Part shown: piece by piece, positions 1-6,754 of the stretch
How positions within the stretch are numbered: position 1 is the stretch's first letter
How the letters are laid out: every line of letters starts with the position of its first letter
From: Bacteriovoracaceae bacterium UBA4097
Lineage (GTDB): Bacteria > Bdellovibrionota > Bacteriovoracia > Bacteriovoracales > Bacteriovoracaceae
Direction of reading: 5' to 3'
Length of the DNA stretch: 64,000 bases
NCBI GenBank assembly: GCA_002381765.1
Contig: DFXX01000020.1
Location: forward strand, 7,893-71,892
Translations under genes and position numbers: made by a program
The notes under the pieces: model-generated
Database searches by the model: none
The model's input: only the letters and a program-made list of their open reading frames with translations
Told to the model about the DNA's origin: nothing

Positions 1-93
1 AATAAGCAGAGAAGAATTCCTAAGATTTTGGAAGGTTTGGATGAAAATCTCTATCTGAGTGAGCACATAGGAATTGCAAAGTCTTTTCTTTAA
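1..93 (+). CDS. 3' end of a protein-coding gene (product unknown)
   Basis: The first 30 codons in frame 1 are open and end in TAA at 91-93; the peptide ends GIAKSFL. The stop lies 4 bases before a strong hairpin, as expected for the end of a transcription unit. The body of the gene is outside the window, so no function can be given. Confidence 0.5.
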   Translation, partial: NKQRRIPKILEGLDENLYLSEHIGIAKSFL

Positions 94-94
94 A

Positions 95-119
95 AAAGGT
101 CGGCCAATGGCCGACCTTT
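95..119. terminator. Bidirectional rho-independent terminator
   Basis: Stem GGTCGGCC (98-105) / GGCCGACC (109-116) with a 3-base loop, extended by AAA/TTT. It has an A-run on the left and T-run on the right, so it can stop both the + strand gene ending at 93 and the - strand outer-membrane gene ending at 138. Confidence 0.85.
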
Positions 120-137
120 AATCTACTTGTATAGTTC

Positions 138-1097
138 TTAGAATACGTTAACGTTAGCCGAAATCGCGATATTTGTACGATCAGATCTCAGATCGCTTGG
201 GACGAACTGAATGTTTGGATAAAGGAATACATCTCTAGAAAGAGAGATACCTAGACCAACTGACTGGTAAACCTTACGTTTTGTATAAGTGTCATGATCT
301 TGCTCTCTTGTCTGCTGGTAAACCTGCCAGCCAAAAACGGTTCTTAGATTAAACATATCATTCAAAACATACTCAGCAACTGGATAAAGGGCCGGAACAT
401 TTTCAGCAAGAGAGCGATCCGTTTTTGAAAAAGTATATTTTAACCATTCTAGGCTTGCCCCCAACGAAAGACCCGATTTCCCAAACTCTTTCATAAACGT
501 TTGAGAAAAAACATAAGAAGCGTCATAGCCGGCTTTTGTTTGCTCCGGGTTGGTAATGAGGGTTGCACCTAAGGTAGTTACCGACTGCATGCCAAGGATA
601 TTATCTAAATGTGTGTACTTAAGCGCCGGATCACTTACTGTTACCTCTTGCTTATTCTTTTCGAAGTCCTGTCGATTGGCACGGTCATGGTCAATGGTAG
701 TATGAAATGGAGTAGAAATGAATACACCTGTACTTGCAGTAATACTGTCCAGGGAAGTGATTCTGTATCTTACCCCAAGGTCAGCATAGAAGTTTTGAAG
801 TTCAAGAGCGTCGGCAGCTCCTAGGATATTTCTTCTTTCCGGCTTCAAAGGATCGGCCAGGTTACCACCGGAATAGTTGAAAAATAAAGATCCACTCCAT
901 TTAGAGAGTGAGCCCGTTTCAGCTCTCAGACGACGGTTGGTTATAACTTGATCTGCTTCATCTGTAGCAGGCTTGGCCGAAAGAGGAGCAGCCGTAGCAG
1001 CAGCTTCTTTCGCGACTGGTTTTTTCTTCGCCTGGGCAAGTGCCAAGCTTGGCAAGCTGATTGCCAATAGGAGGGAGAGTGCTTTGAAATTAAACAT
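138..1097 (-). CDS. Outer-membrane beta-barrel protein, copy A of a tandem pair
   Basis: 319-residue secreted protein. Residues 1-21 form a Sec signal peptide ending SLALAQA. A Lys/Ala-rich linker (about 22-45) follows, then a body of alternating short strands ending in the terminal Phe (ISANVNVF) typical of barrels handled by the Bam complex. I do not recognise the family. It is a close paralogue of the next gene (1233-2183); blocks such as GSLSKWSGSL and RRNILGAADALEL are identical. The two differ mainly in the linker and around residues 195-250, which may be surface loops. It has its own terminator and upstream region, so it is probably transcribed alone. Confidence 0.75.
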   Translation of the reverse strand: MFNFKALSLLLAISLPSLALAQAKKKPVAKEAAATAAPLSAKPATDEADQVITNRRLRAETGSLSKWSGSLFFNYSGGNLADPLKPERRNILGAADALELQNFYADLGVRYRITSLDSITASTGVFISTPFHTTIDHDRANRQDFEKNKQEVTVSDPALKYTHLDNILGMQSVTTLGATLITNPEQTKAGYDASYVFSQTFMKEFGKSGLSLGASLEWLKYTFSKTDRSLAENVPALYPVAEYVLNDMFNLRTVFGWQVYQQTREQDHDTYTKRKVYQSVGLGISLSRDVFLYPNIQFVPSDLRSDRTNIAISANVNVF

Positions 1098-1150
1098 GGA
1101 TTACCTCTTAACTATAATTATTCAGATACAAGACAGTATTACTTTTTTTT
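1098..1150 (-). promoter_or_regulatory. Upstream region shared with the paralogue
   Basis: Read on the - strand, both outer-membrane paralogues are preceded by an A-run, then GTAATAYTGTC, about 25 further bases, and a TTAAGAGGT ribosome binding site. The same arrangement lies at 2184-2240. The promoter, not just the gene, appears duplicated. Exact -35/-10 boxes are unclear. Confidence 0.45.
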
Positions 1151-1182
1151 AGAGGATGAAAAGTTTCTTTTCTTTCCTACCC

Positions 1183-1210
1183 AAAAAAAAGGCCAACCCG
1201 AAGGTTGGCC
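1183..1210 (-). terminator. Rho-independent terminator of outer-membrane gene copy B
   Basis: Stem GGCCAACC (1191-1198) / GGTTGGCC (1203-1210), loop CGAA, followed on the - strand by an uninterrupted run of eight T. It lies 23 bases after the stop of the 1233-2183 gene. Confidence 0.9.
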
Positions 1211-1232
1211 AATGTTATAAAAATTAATTTTC

Positions 1233-2183
1233 TTAGAAGACGTTGACGTTGGCAGAAATGGCAACGTTAGTTCTGTCAGATCTGATATCGCTTGGAACGA
1301 ACTGGATGTTTGGATAGAGGAATACATCTCTTGAAAGAGAGATACCCAGACCTACTGACTGATAAACCTTACGTTTTGTGTAAGTGTCATGGTCCATAGA
1401 TCTTGTCTGCTGATAAACTTGCCATCCGAAAACGGTACGAACATTTAATAGATCGTTGATTACATACTCAGCTGCTGGGTAAAAACCAGGAACATTTTCT
1501 GCTAGATTCTGATTGGTTTTAGCAAAAGTATATTTTCTCCACTGGAAACTACCTCCAAGTGAGAATCCACTTTTACCAAACTCTTTCATGAAGGTTTGGC
1601 TAAGCTGATAAGAAGAGTCGTAACCAGCTTTAGTTTGTTCAGGGTTCGTAATCAGAGTCGCAGATAGGGTCGTTACCGACTGCATACCAAGAATACTATC
1701 TAAGTGAGTGTACTTAAGAGCAGGGTCACTTACAGTTACATCTTGCTTATTTTTTTCAAAGGCTTCTCTGTTAGCGCGGTCATGATCGATGGTAGTATGG
1801 AAGGGAGTCGATACAAATACGCCAGTACTAGCAGTAATACTGTCCAGAGCAGTGATACGGTATCTAATTCCTAGGTCAGCATAGAAGTTTTGAAGTTCAA
1901 GAGCATCGGCTGCTCCCAAGATATTGCGTCTTTCTGGCTTAATCGGGTCTGCTAAATTACCACCAGAGTAATTAAAGTAAAGAGATCCACTCCATTTTGA
2001 TAGTGAACCAGACTCAGCTCTTAGTCTTCTGTTAGTAATAACTTGATCGGCTTCATCTTTAGCTTTGTCGGGAGCAGCAGTTGCAGCAGCTTCGACAGCA
2101 ATTGTTTTTTTAGTAGCTTGTGAGAAGGCCAGCGACGGTAGACCAAGAACCAGAAGGACTGAGAGAACTTTACAATTTAGCAT
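1233..2183 (-). CDS. Outer-membrane beta-barrel protein, copy B of a tandem pair
   Basis: 316 residues with a signal peptide (residues 1-21, ending SLAFSQA), a short Ala-rich linker and a barrel-like body ending in Phe (ISANVNVF). It is the near twin of the 138-1097 protein and lies upstream of it on the same strand, but a strong terminator separates the two. The family is not recognised; a porin or surface antigen role is inferred only from the signal peptide, strand pattern and C-terminal Phe. Confidence 0.75.
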   Translation of the reverse strand: MLNCKVLSVLLVLGLPSLAFSQATKKTIAVEAAATAAPDKAKDEADQVITNRRLRAESGSLSKWSGSLYFNYSGGNLADPIKPERRNILGAADALELQNFYADLGIRYRITALDSITASTGVFVSTPFHTTIDHDRANREAFEKNKQDVTVSDPALKYTHLDSILGMQSVTTLSATLITNPEQTKAGYDSSYQLSQTFMKEFGKSGFSLGGSFQWRKYTFAKTNQNLAENVPGFYPAAEYVINDLLNVRTVFGWQVYQQTRSMDHDTYTKRKVYQSVGLGISLSRDVFLYPNIQFVPSDIRSDRTNVAISANVNVF

Positions 2184-2315
2184 TTTAACCTCTTAACCAA
2201 AGTTTTTTTCGGATAAATGACAATATTACTTTTTTTATGGGGAGAAAAGTAATGACAGACAATATTATGCTAAAACCATAGAATTAATGCCATTTTGGCA
2301 CCAGGAGCACCCGTA

Positions 2316-2954
2316 ATGAAGAATTTTGAAGACCGTAAGGATCGTTTTCAGTTTTTTGAAAGCTTCGAAAATCCTCTTTTGAACCTAACCTTTAAGCTTG
2401 AGGTCCCTGATTTTGTGACATACTGCCAGCAGGAGAAAATCCCAGTTTTTCACTTTTTCCTCTTTCATCTTTTTCAGGCAACCATGAAGATCGATAATTT
2501 TAAGTATCGCATTTATCAGGGAGAGGTGATTAAAATTGATCAGGTGATCCCTTCTTACACGGTGCTTAATAAAGATGGTCTCTTTAATTATACTAGGTTC
2601 GAATATTCCGAAAAGCGAGAAACCTTCATTCAAAGGAGTCTGGAAGCCAGAGAAGTTGCAATGAATTCACCAAAACTCATCAACACTGGGGTGGATTTAG
2701 ACGAGAGAAGCCTGAAAAACTACATTTTTATTACCAGTATCCCTTGGCTTGACTTTTCCTCAATTCAGCATCCGGTCTTTAAGTTTAAGTCAGCAGATAT
2801 TCCTTCCATGGCCTGGGGTAGGTTTGAGAAAGGGAGCAATGGGAAGATTACCATGCCCTTTTCAGTTCAGGCCCATCATGGATTTGTGGATGGATACCAC
2901 ATTCATCTGTTGGCAGATGGGCTTAAAAAAGAGCTAGAAGAAAACCTTAAGTAA
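2316..2954 (+). CDS. Chloramphenicol acetyltransferase-like protein
   Basis: 212 residues, the usual length of type A chloramphenicol acetyltransferases (CAT). These enzymes transfer acetyl from acetyl-CoA to a hydroxyl, with a catalytic His in HHxxxDG. Here the motif is HHGFVDG (187-193), catalytic His 188. The HFFLFHLF segment (46-53) also fits the CAT fold. I chose ATG 2316 over the upstream TTG at 2295 because AGGAG sits 8 bases before it. True resistance enzymes and many housekeeping CAT-fold acyltransferases share this motif, so the substrate is unknown. The 3' end overlaps the convergent MAPEG gene by 21 bases. Confidence 0.8.
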   Translation: MKNFEDRKDRFQFFESFENPLLNLTFKLEVPDFVTYCQQEKIPVFHFFLFHLFQATMKIDNFKYRIYQGEVIKIDQVIPSYTVLNKDGLFNYTRFEYSEKRETFIQRSLEAREVAMNSPKLINTGVDLDERSLKNYIFITSIPWLDFSSIQHPVFKFKSADIPSMAWGRFEKGSNGKITMPFSVQAHHGFVDGYHIHLLADGLKKELEENLK

Positions 2955-3326
2955 AAGAAAGAGATTGGCTGTCATCCCCAGAAGAAACGCCATAAATCGG
3001 AAAGGGACATTCCCCAAACCGTAAGCAGTGTAGTGAATTATTCTCGCTAACACATAGATGATGGCGGCCCACTTCGTTCCTTCATCAAATTTATTCAATT
3101 GCCCTAATAGAAGAATCGCCACGATAAAGGCCGGGTAATAATCCTTAAGATTGGAATAGGCCCTCTCGCATCTCGCAGCCCAGGGAATGAGTTCCCTATC
3201 TGTCTTATCTCGATTTGAAACTAGCCATTCCAACCCGAAAGAGCGTTTTTTTCCAATACTGATGGGGATCCAGGCAAACATAAAGAGAATAGTAGAAAGG
3301 GCCAAGATGAAATATTCTGTTTGCAT
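2934..3326 (-). CDS. MAPEG-family integral membrane protein
   Basis: 130 residues with four hydrophobic segments (about 5-24, 64-80, 85-100, 108-128). The loop between the first two holds RxxRAxxNxxE-like residues (RCERAYSNLKDYYP), the pattern of the MAPEG superfamily (membrane glutathione S-transferase relatives), especially the bacterial inner-membrane subgroup. Only 2 bases separate it from the upstream gene (3329-3892), so they are co-transcribed. Activity is not predictable. Confidence 0.75.
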   Translation of the reverse strand: MQTEYFILALSTILFMFAWIPISIGKKRSFGLEWLVSNRDKTDRELIPWAARCERAYSNLKDYYPAFIVAILLLGQLNKFDEGTKWAAIIYVLARIIHYTAYGLGNVPFRFMAFLLGMTANLFLLLKVFF

Positions 3327-3328
3327 AG

Positions 3329-3892
3329 TTACCTTGTTAGTATTGAAATTTCTAGCATGGGCATGAAGTGAGTTACGGTGTCTGAAATATTGTTCTCGGT
3401 TGAGCCAATCTTTTCTTCATCCAAACCTAGTCGATGGTAGTGAATGCTCGCTCCCAGACCAAAAAGGCGGGATAGCCGGAAGCGGTAGCCGATGCCCAGT
3501 GCCATGCTTGAGCCCTGAACTTCTCTGGACACACTGGCCTTCTCTCGATCACCCCGTGCATAAGGATTCCATTCGGCTGAGAAATAGAGATTATGATTTT
3601 CGTTGGTAAACCATACTAAGCGTGGCCCCATCTCTAAAAGAGAATAGCTGTTTTCAGGAGATGAGCCTTTTGAAATGTCCGAGCTCCAGGAATTAACATT
3701 CCATCCAAAATAGAGAGTCTTTTTCCCATTCACCGAAGCCCCTAAATAGGCTTTATGAAAAGTCCGACTTTTCTCATATTCCTCAATACCACTATCATCA
3801 TTTTCACTTGAATAGTTCAGTCCATACTTTAAAAGAAAAGCAGCTTGCGAGGGTATGGGGAGAAGAAGAAGAATAATAAGGATATATCTCAT
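3329..3892 (-). CDS. Secreted envelope protein, probably beta-barrel
   Basis: 187 residues. A signal peptide (MRYILIILLLLPIPSQA) is followed by alternating aromatic/polar stretches such as LGASVNGKKTLYFGWNVN, suggesting a small outer-membrane barrel. It lacks the usual terminal Phe. No family recognised. It is the first gene of a two-gene unit with the MAPEG protein and is divergent from the peroxiredoxin gene. Confidence 0.6.
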   Translation of the reverse strand: MRYILIILLLLPIPSQAAFLLKYGLNYSSENDDSGIEEYEKSRTFHKAYLGASVNGKKTLYFGWNVNSWSSDISKGSSPENSYSLLEMGPRLVWFTNENHNLYFSAEWNPYARGDREKASVSREVQGSSMALGIGYRFRLSRLFGLGASIHYHRLGLDEEKIGSTENNISDTVTHFMPMLEISILTR

Positions 3893-4002
3893 AGCTCACT
3901 ATTTTGCTTTAACTCCTAATGCTCGTCAAACCTCATGTTCATGGAAAATTAAGGCGTAACTCCTCTGTGAGCCTAGTAAAATATCTGCCAAGGAGAACGC
4001 AT

Positions 4003-4746
4003 ATGACCATTAAAGTGAAAATCGGAGAAAAAGTTCCACAGGTTACTTTTAAAATCAGAGAAAATTCCCAATGGGTTACAAAGACCTCTGATGATTTTTT
4101 TAAAGGTAAAAGAGTTGTATTATTTGCCCTTCCTGGAGCCTTCACTCCCACCTGTTCCTCAGTGCATCTCCCTCGCTATAATGAATTATCCGATACCATT
4201 AAGGCCAATGGCGTTGAGGATATCATTTGCCTGGCGGTCAATGACAGTTTTGTTCTCAATGAATGGAAAGAGGTAGAAAAAGCCAATAATATAACTATGC
4301 TTCCTGATGGAAATGGTGAATTTACCCGTGCCTTAGGATTACTGGTTAATAAGGAAGATCTATGTTTTGGTGAGAGAAGCTGGCGGTACTCTATGGTGGT
4401 CAATGATGGTATCATAGAGAAAATGTTTATTGAACCCAACGAAGAGGGCGATCCCTATGGTGAATCCAGTGCAGAGAATATGCTGCATTACTTAAACCCA
4501 GAAGCCGAAATTCCTGACTCCGTAACCATCTTTACCAAAAAAGATTGCTCCTTTTCTGCCAGGGCCAAGGAACTCTTAAAGACTTCTCACATCCCTTATG
4601 AAGAGCATGTTCTTTTGGAGGATTTTACCATTAAGACGGTAAAGGCCCTCTCTAACAGCACTAAACTTCCACAGGTCTTCATAAATGGGGAACGCATTGG
4701 GGGAGCTGAAGATCTGGAAAGATACATGTCTGAAAAACAGCAATAA
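4003..4746 (+). CDS. Peroxiredoxin 5-glutaredoxin fusion
   Basis: 247 residues. The N-terminal Prx5-type peroxiredoxin domain (about 1-165) has PGAFTPTC with peroxidatic Cys 51; the C-terminal glutaredoxin domain (about 172-245) holds LPQVFINGERIGG, the cis-Pro and glutathione-binding loop. Such hybrids reduce hydroperoxides with glutathione, the glutaredoxin domain recycling the peroxiredoxin. Known hybrids carry CPFC or CPYC in the second domain; here it is CSFS (182-185), so the resolving Cys and the Pro are both lost and the domain is monothiol. ATG 4003 is preceded by AAGGAG at 8 bases, preferred over an upstream start at 3919. Confidence 0.92.
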   Translation: MTIKVKIGEKVPQVTFKIRENSQWVTKTSDDFFKGKRVVLFALPGAFTPTCSSVHLPRYNELSDTIKANGVEDIICLAVNDSFVLNEWKEVEKANNITMLPDGNGEFTRALGLLVNKEDLCFGERSWRYSMVVNDGIIEKMFIEPNEEGDPYGESSAENMLHYLNPEAEIPDSVTIFTKKDCSFSARAKELLKTSHIPYEEHVLLEDFTIKTVKALSNSTKLPQVFINGERIGGAEDLERYMSEKQQ

Positions 4747-4805
4747 TTACTTTCTCTCATCCATCTCTCTGATATGATATTTAAAAAATTAATCAGGAGA
4801 TGATG

Positions 4806-5090
4806 ATGAAATATTCTATGATGCTACTTGTCCTTATGGCCTGCTCAAGCAAGGGTCCCATGCAGCTCAGTGATGAGGCCAAAGAAGTGCAAGTTTTGAC
4901 TCAAAGACCAACTGATTGTCAGGTTATGGGAAATGTCATCGGTAGACATGATGAAGGAAGCAAGGAGCTAGCATTGAATGATGCTCTCAATCAGGCAGCT
5001 AAACTTGGCGCAAGTGCTCTATTCATTAAGCAAGAAGTTCCTAATGGCCGAAAGATGGCGATCTTTGGCACAGCTTATCAATGTGAATAA
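4806..5090 (+). CDS. Small lipoprotein, DUF4156/RcsF-like
   Basis: About 94 residues. The N-terminus MKYSMMLLVLMACSS carries a lipobox (LMAC) at Cys 13. The rest resembles the small DUF4156 lipoprotein family: TDCQVMGNVIG, then an ALNDALNQAAKLGASALFI helix and a C-terminal TAYQCE. The paired Cys (CQV and YQC) could form a disulphide as in RcsF relatives. Three ATG codons lie in a row (4800, 4803, 4806); the last has the best spacing from AGGAG (4795-4799). Role unknown, probably outer membrane. Confidence 0.7.
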   Translation: MKYSMMLLVLMACSSKGPMQLSDEAKEVQVLTQRPTDCQVMGNVIGRHDEGSKELALNDALNQAAKLGASALFIKQEVPNGRKMAIFGTAYQCE

Positions 5091-5143
5091 AAAGACATCC
5101 AAGAGTACGTTCGGTTGTCGATGATGAGACAAGTTGATATAAG

Positions 5144-5161
5144 CCCCCTGGCAAGGGGGAG
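5144..5161 (+). promoter_or_regulatory. Hairpin over the ribosome binding site of the porin gene
   Basis: CCCCCT (5144-5149) and AGGGGG (5154-5159) pair perfectly with a 4-base loop. The right arm is the ribosome binding site (AGGGGGAG) for a TTG codon at 5166. When folded, the site is hidden, so translation of the porin operon could be controlled. No T-run follows, which argues against a terminator. Confidence 0.5.
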
Positions 5162-5165
5162 TATA

Positions 5166-6332
5166 TTGCTTTTCAAAATCATCACTGGCCTTACATTGTT
5201 TTGCTTGACCTCCTTTCTCTATGCTGAAACTTCTCCTAAGTTGGATGAACTTCTGAGACGTATCGATCAACTCGAAAAGAATCAAGAGTCGCTCATTCTT
5301 AATCAGGTGGAGCCTCGTCCTAGTGTGAATTCCTTTCTAAAAGATAATCTCACCTTGGGTGGATTTTTTGAGCCTGCTTACACCATCATTTCAGGCCCTG
5401 ATACTGCTCTCCAGGCCGCCAATAATTCCAACATTCTTGGAATTAACCTAGCATCTGACTATAAAAATCGATCACGCTTTGTGAGTCAGTTTTTAGTTGG
5501 AATTATTTCACCACTTCAAAACATTCATAATAATCCAGAATTTGCATCTGCCAATGAATCTGGCCAAAGAGAATTTGGCCCTCAAATATACGGTGCACTC
5601 CTTTCTCAAGGCTATCTCGAGTATTCTCATAAGAGGATGATCAATATCCAGGGAGGAGTGGGCTATGTTCCTTTCGGTTTTGCTGCCCAACAAAGAGAGT
5701 TCGTTCTTTTTGTCAGAAGAGGGGGACCTCAAATTCTTCGAACTGATTATTTGCAGACGTCTCAATGGTCTGGTGTTCATCTTCACGGTTCAACCAATGA
5801 AAATGATTATTCATGGGGTTATCATCTCTATACTTTTACTCCAGAGACTTACCGACAAGCTCCTGGTCTGGGTGGAAGAATGTGGTGGCATTCTAAGGAT
5901 GAAAGTGTGCTGGCTGGTCTTTCTTCTCAAGTAGGAAAGAGTCAGGATGAAACTTACGAAACAGTGGGCCTGGATGTAAGTGTAGAATTAACTCAATTTA
6001 TTTTAAGAACCGAATTTGTCCAGCGAATCTCTAAATTTGAAGATCCTTGGTCTTTTTATATTGAGCCAGGATATTACATCTTAGAGGAAGAGGTTCTACT
6101 CTACGTCTTTGGAGATTATTTGAATAATCCGAAAAATCAAGAGGGAGTAAATAAGGGAAATGATCCATATAGGAAATGGGAATATGGAGGGGGAATTAAT
6201 TGGTTGCCTACCTCTTATACCCGTATCCGTTTAGGGTTAACTTATAATGATTACACCGGAAAAACAGCTATCATCGACGGGAAGAATAGAGATTACTGGA
6301 GCTATGATATCTCATTAGGAGTGGCTTTCTAA
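5166..6332 (+). CDS. Outer-membrane porin-like protein
   Basis: 388 residues from TTG 5166. This start yields a textbook signal peptide, MLFKIITGLTLFCLTSFLYA, and a strong ribosome binding site (AGGGGGAG) 4-5 bases upstream. The longer frame from ATG 5121 or TTG 5115 has no ribosome binding site and puts charged residues before the signal. After the signal comes a short coiled coil (LDELLRRIDQLEKNQESL), as in trimeric porins, then a strand-rich barrel ending LGVAF with a terminal Phe. The next gene starts on the last base of its stop (TAATG), and a sensor kinase follows. The solute is unknown. Confidence 0.75.
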   Translation: MLFKIITGLTLFCLTSFLYAETSPKLDELLRRIDQLEKNQESLILNQVEPRPSVNSFLKDNLTLGGFFEPAYTIISGPDTALQAANNSNILGINLASDYKNRSRFVSQFLVGIISPLQNIHNNPEFASANESGQREFGPQIYGALLSQGYLEYSHKRMINIQGGVGYVPFGFAAQQREFVLFVRRGGPQILRTDYLQTSQWSGVHLHGSTNENDYSWGYHLYTFTPETYRQAPGLGGRMWWHSKDESVLAGLSSQVGKSQDETYETVGLDVSVELTQFILRTEFVQRISKFEDPWSFYIEPGYYILEEEVLLYVFGDYLNNPKNQEGVNKGNDPYRKWEYGGGINWLPTSYTRIRLGLTYNDYTGKTAIIDGKNRDYWSYDISLGVAF

Positions 6333-6754
6333 TGAAGCTTTTATTTCTTATCATGTTGTTTATTTCTTCTTGGGCTATCGCTCAAAGTGAAATTAAGTTC
6401 ATTGTGAATGCTTCCAATCCTGTTCCATCAATAACTAATGAGCAAGTTCAGGATTTTTATCTGAAACGTGTTAGAGTCTGGCCGGATGGAATCCCTTTAA
6501 GATTTTTTGATCGAAGAGAGGGAACTCCTGAGAGAAAAACCTTTATCTCCCAGCATATAAAAAAGACCCCTCGAAAGATTGATCAGTACTGGATTGGTCA
6601 AAAATTATTCTCCGGTGATAGTGCCCCTACTCAACTGCCTTCTGATTCCCTAACAGTAGCTCTCGTTTCTAGATTCGCTGGTGGCATAGGATATGTGTCA
6701 GGAGATTTCAAAGGTGCGACAGGGGTTAAAATAATTGAAGTAAAAGGTGAGTGA
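6332..6754 (+). CDS. Periplasmic phosphate-binding-protein-like protein (PBP-like domain)
   Basis: 140 residues. Signal peptide MKLLFLIMLFISSWAIAQ, then a single compact domain like the short PstS-related proteins (PBP-like family): the pattern IKFIVNASNPVPSITNEQVQ, WPDG and FDRREGTPERKTF is typical, with a late GGIGYVSG. These are about half the size of a true PstS and often sit beside sensor kinases. It overlaps the porin stop by one base and the kinase start by eight, so the three products are made together. It may deliver a ligand signal to the kinase; this is inference. Confidence 0.8.
   Translation: MKLLFLIMLFISSWAIAQSEIKFIVNASNPVPSITNEQVQDFYLKRVRVWPDGIPLRFFDRREGTPERKTFISQHIKKTPRKIDQYWIGQKLFSGDSAPTQLPSDSLTVALVSRFAGGIGYVSGDFKGATGVKIIEVKGE

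Noticed and set aside
1139..1327. 62-residue - strand frame across the terminator
   Set aside because: Overlaps the terminator and the end of the outer-membrane gene in another frame; no coding signs.
2316..2954. Calling the CAT-fold gene a chloramphenicol resistance gene
   Set aside because: The motif is shared by many acyltransferases of unknown substrate, and no mobile element or resistance context is present.
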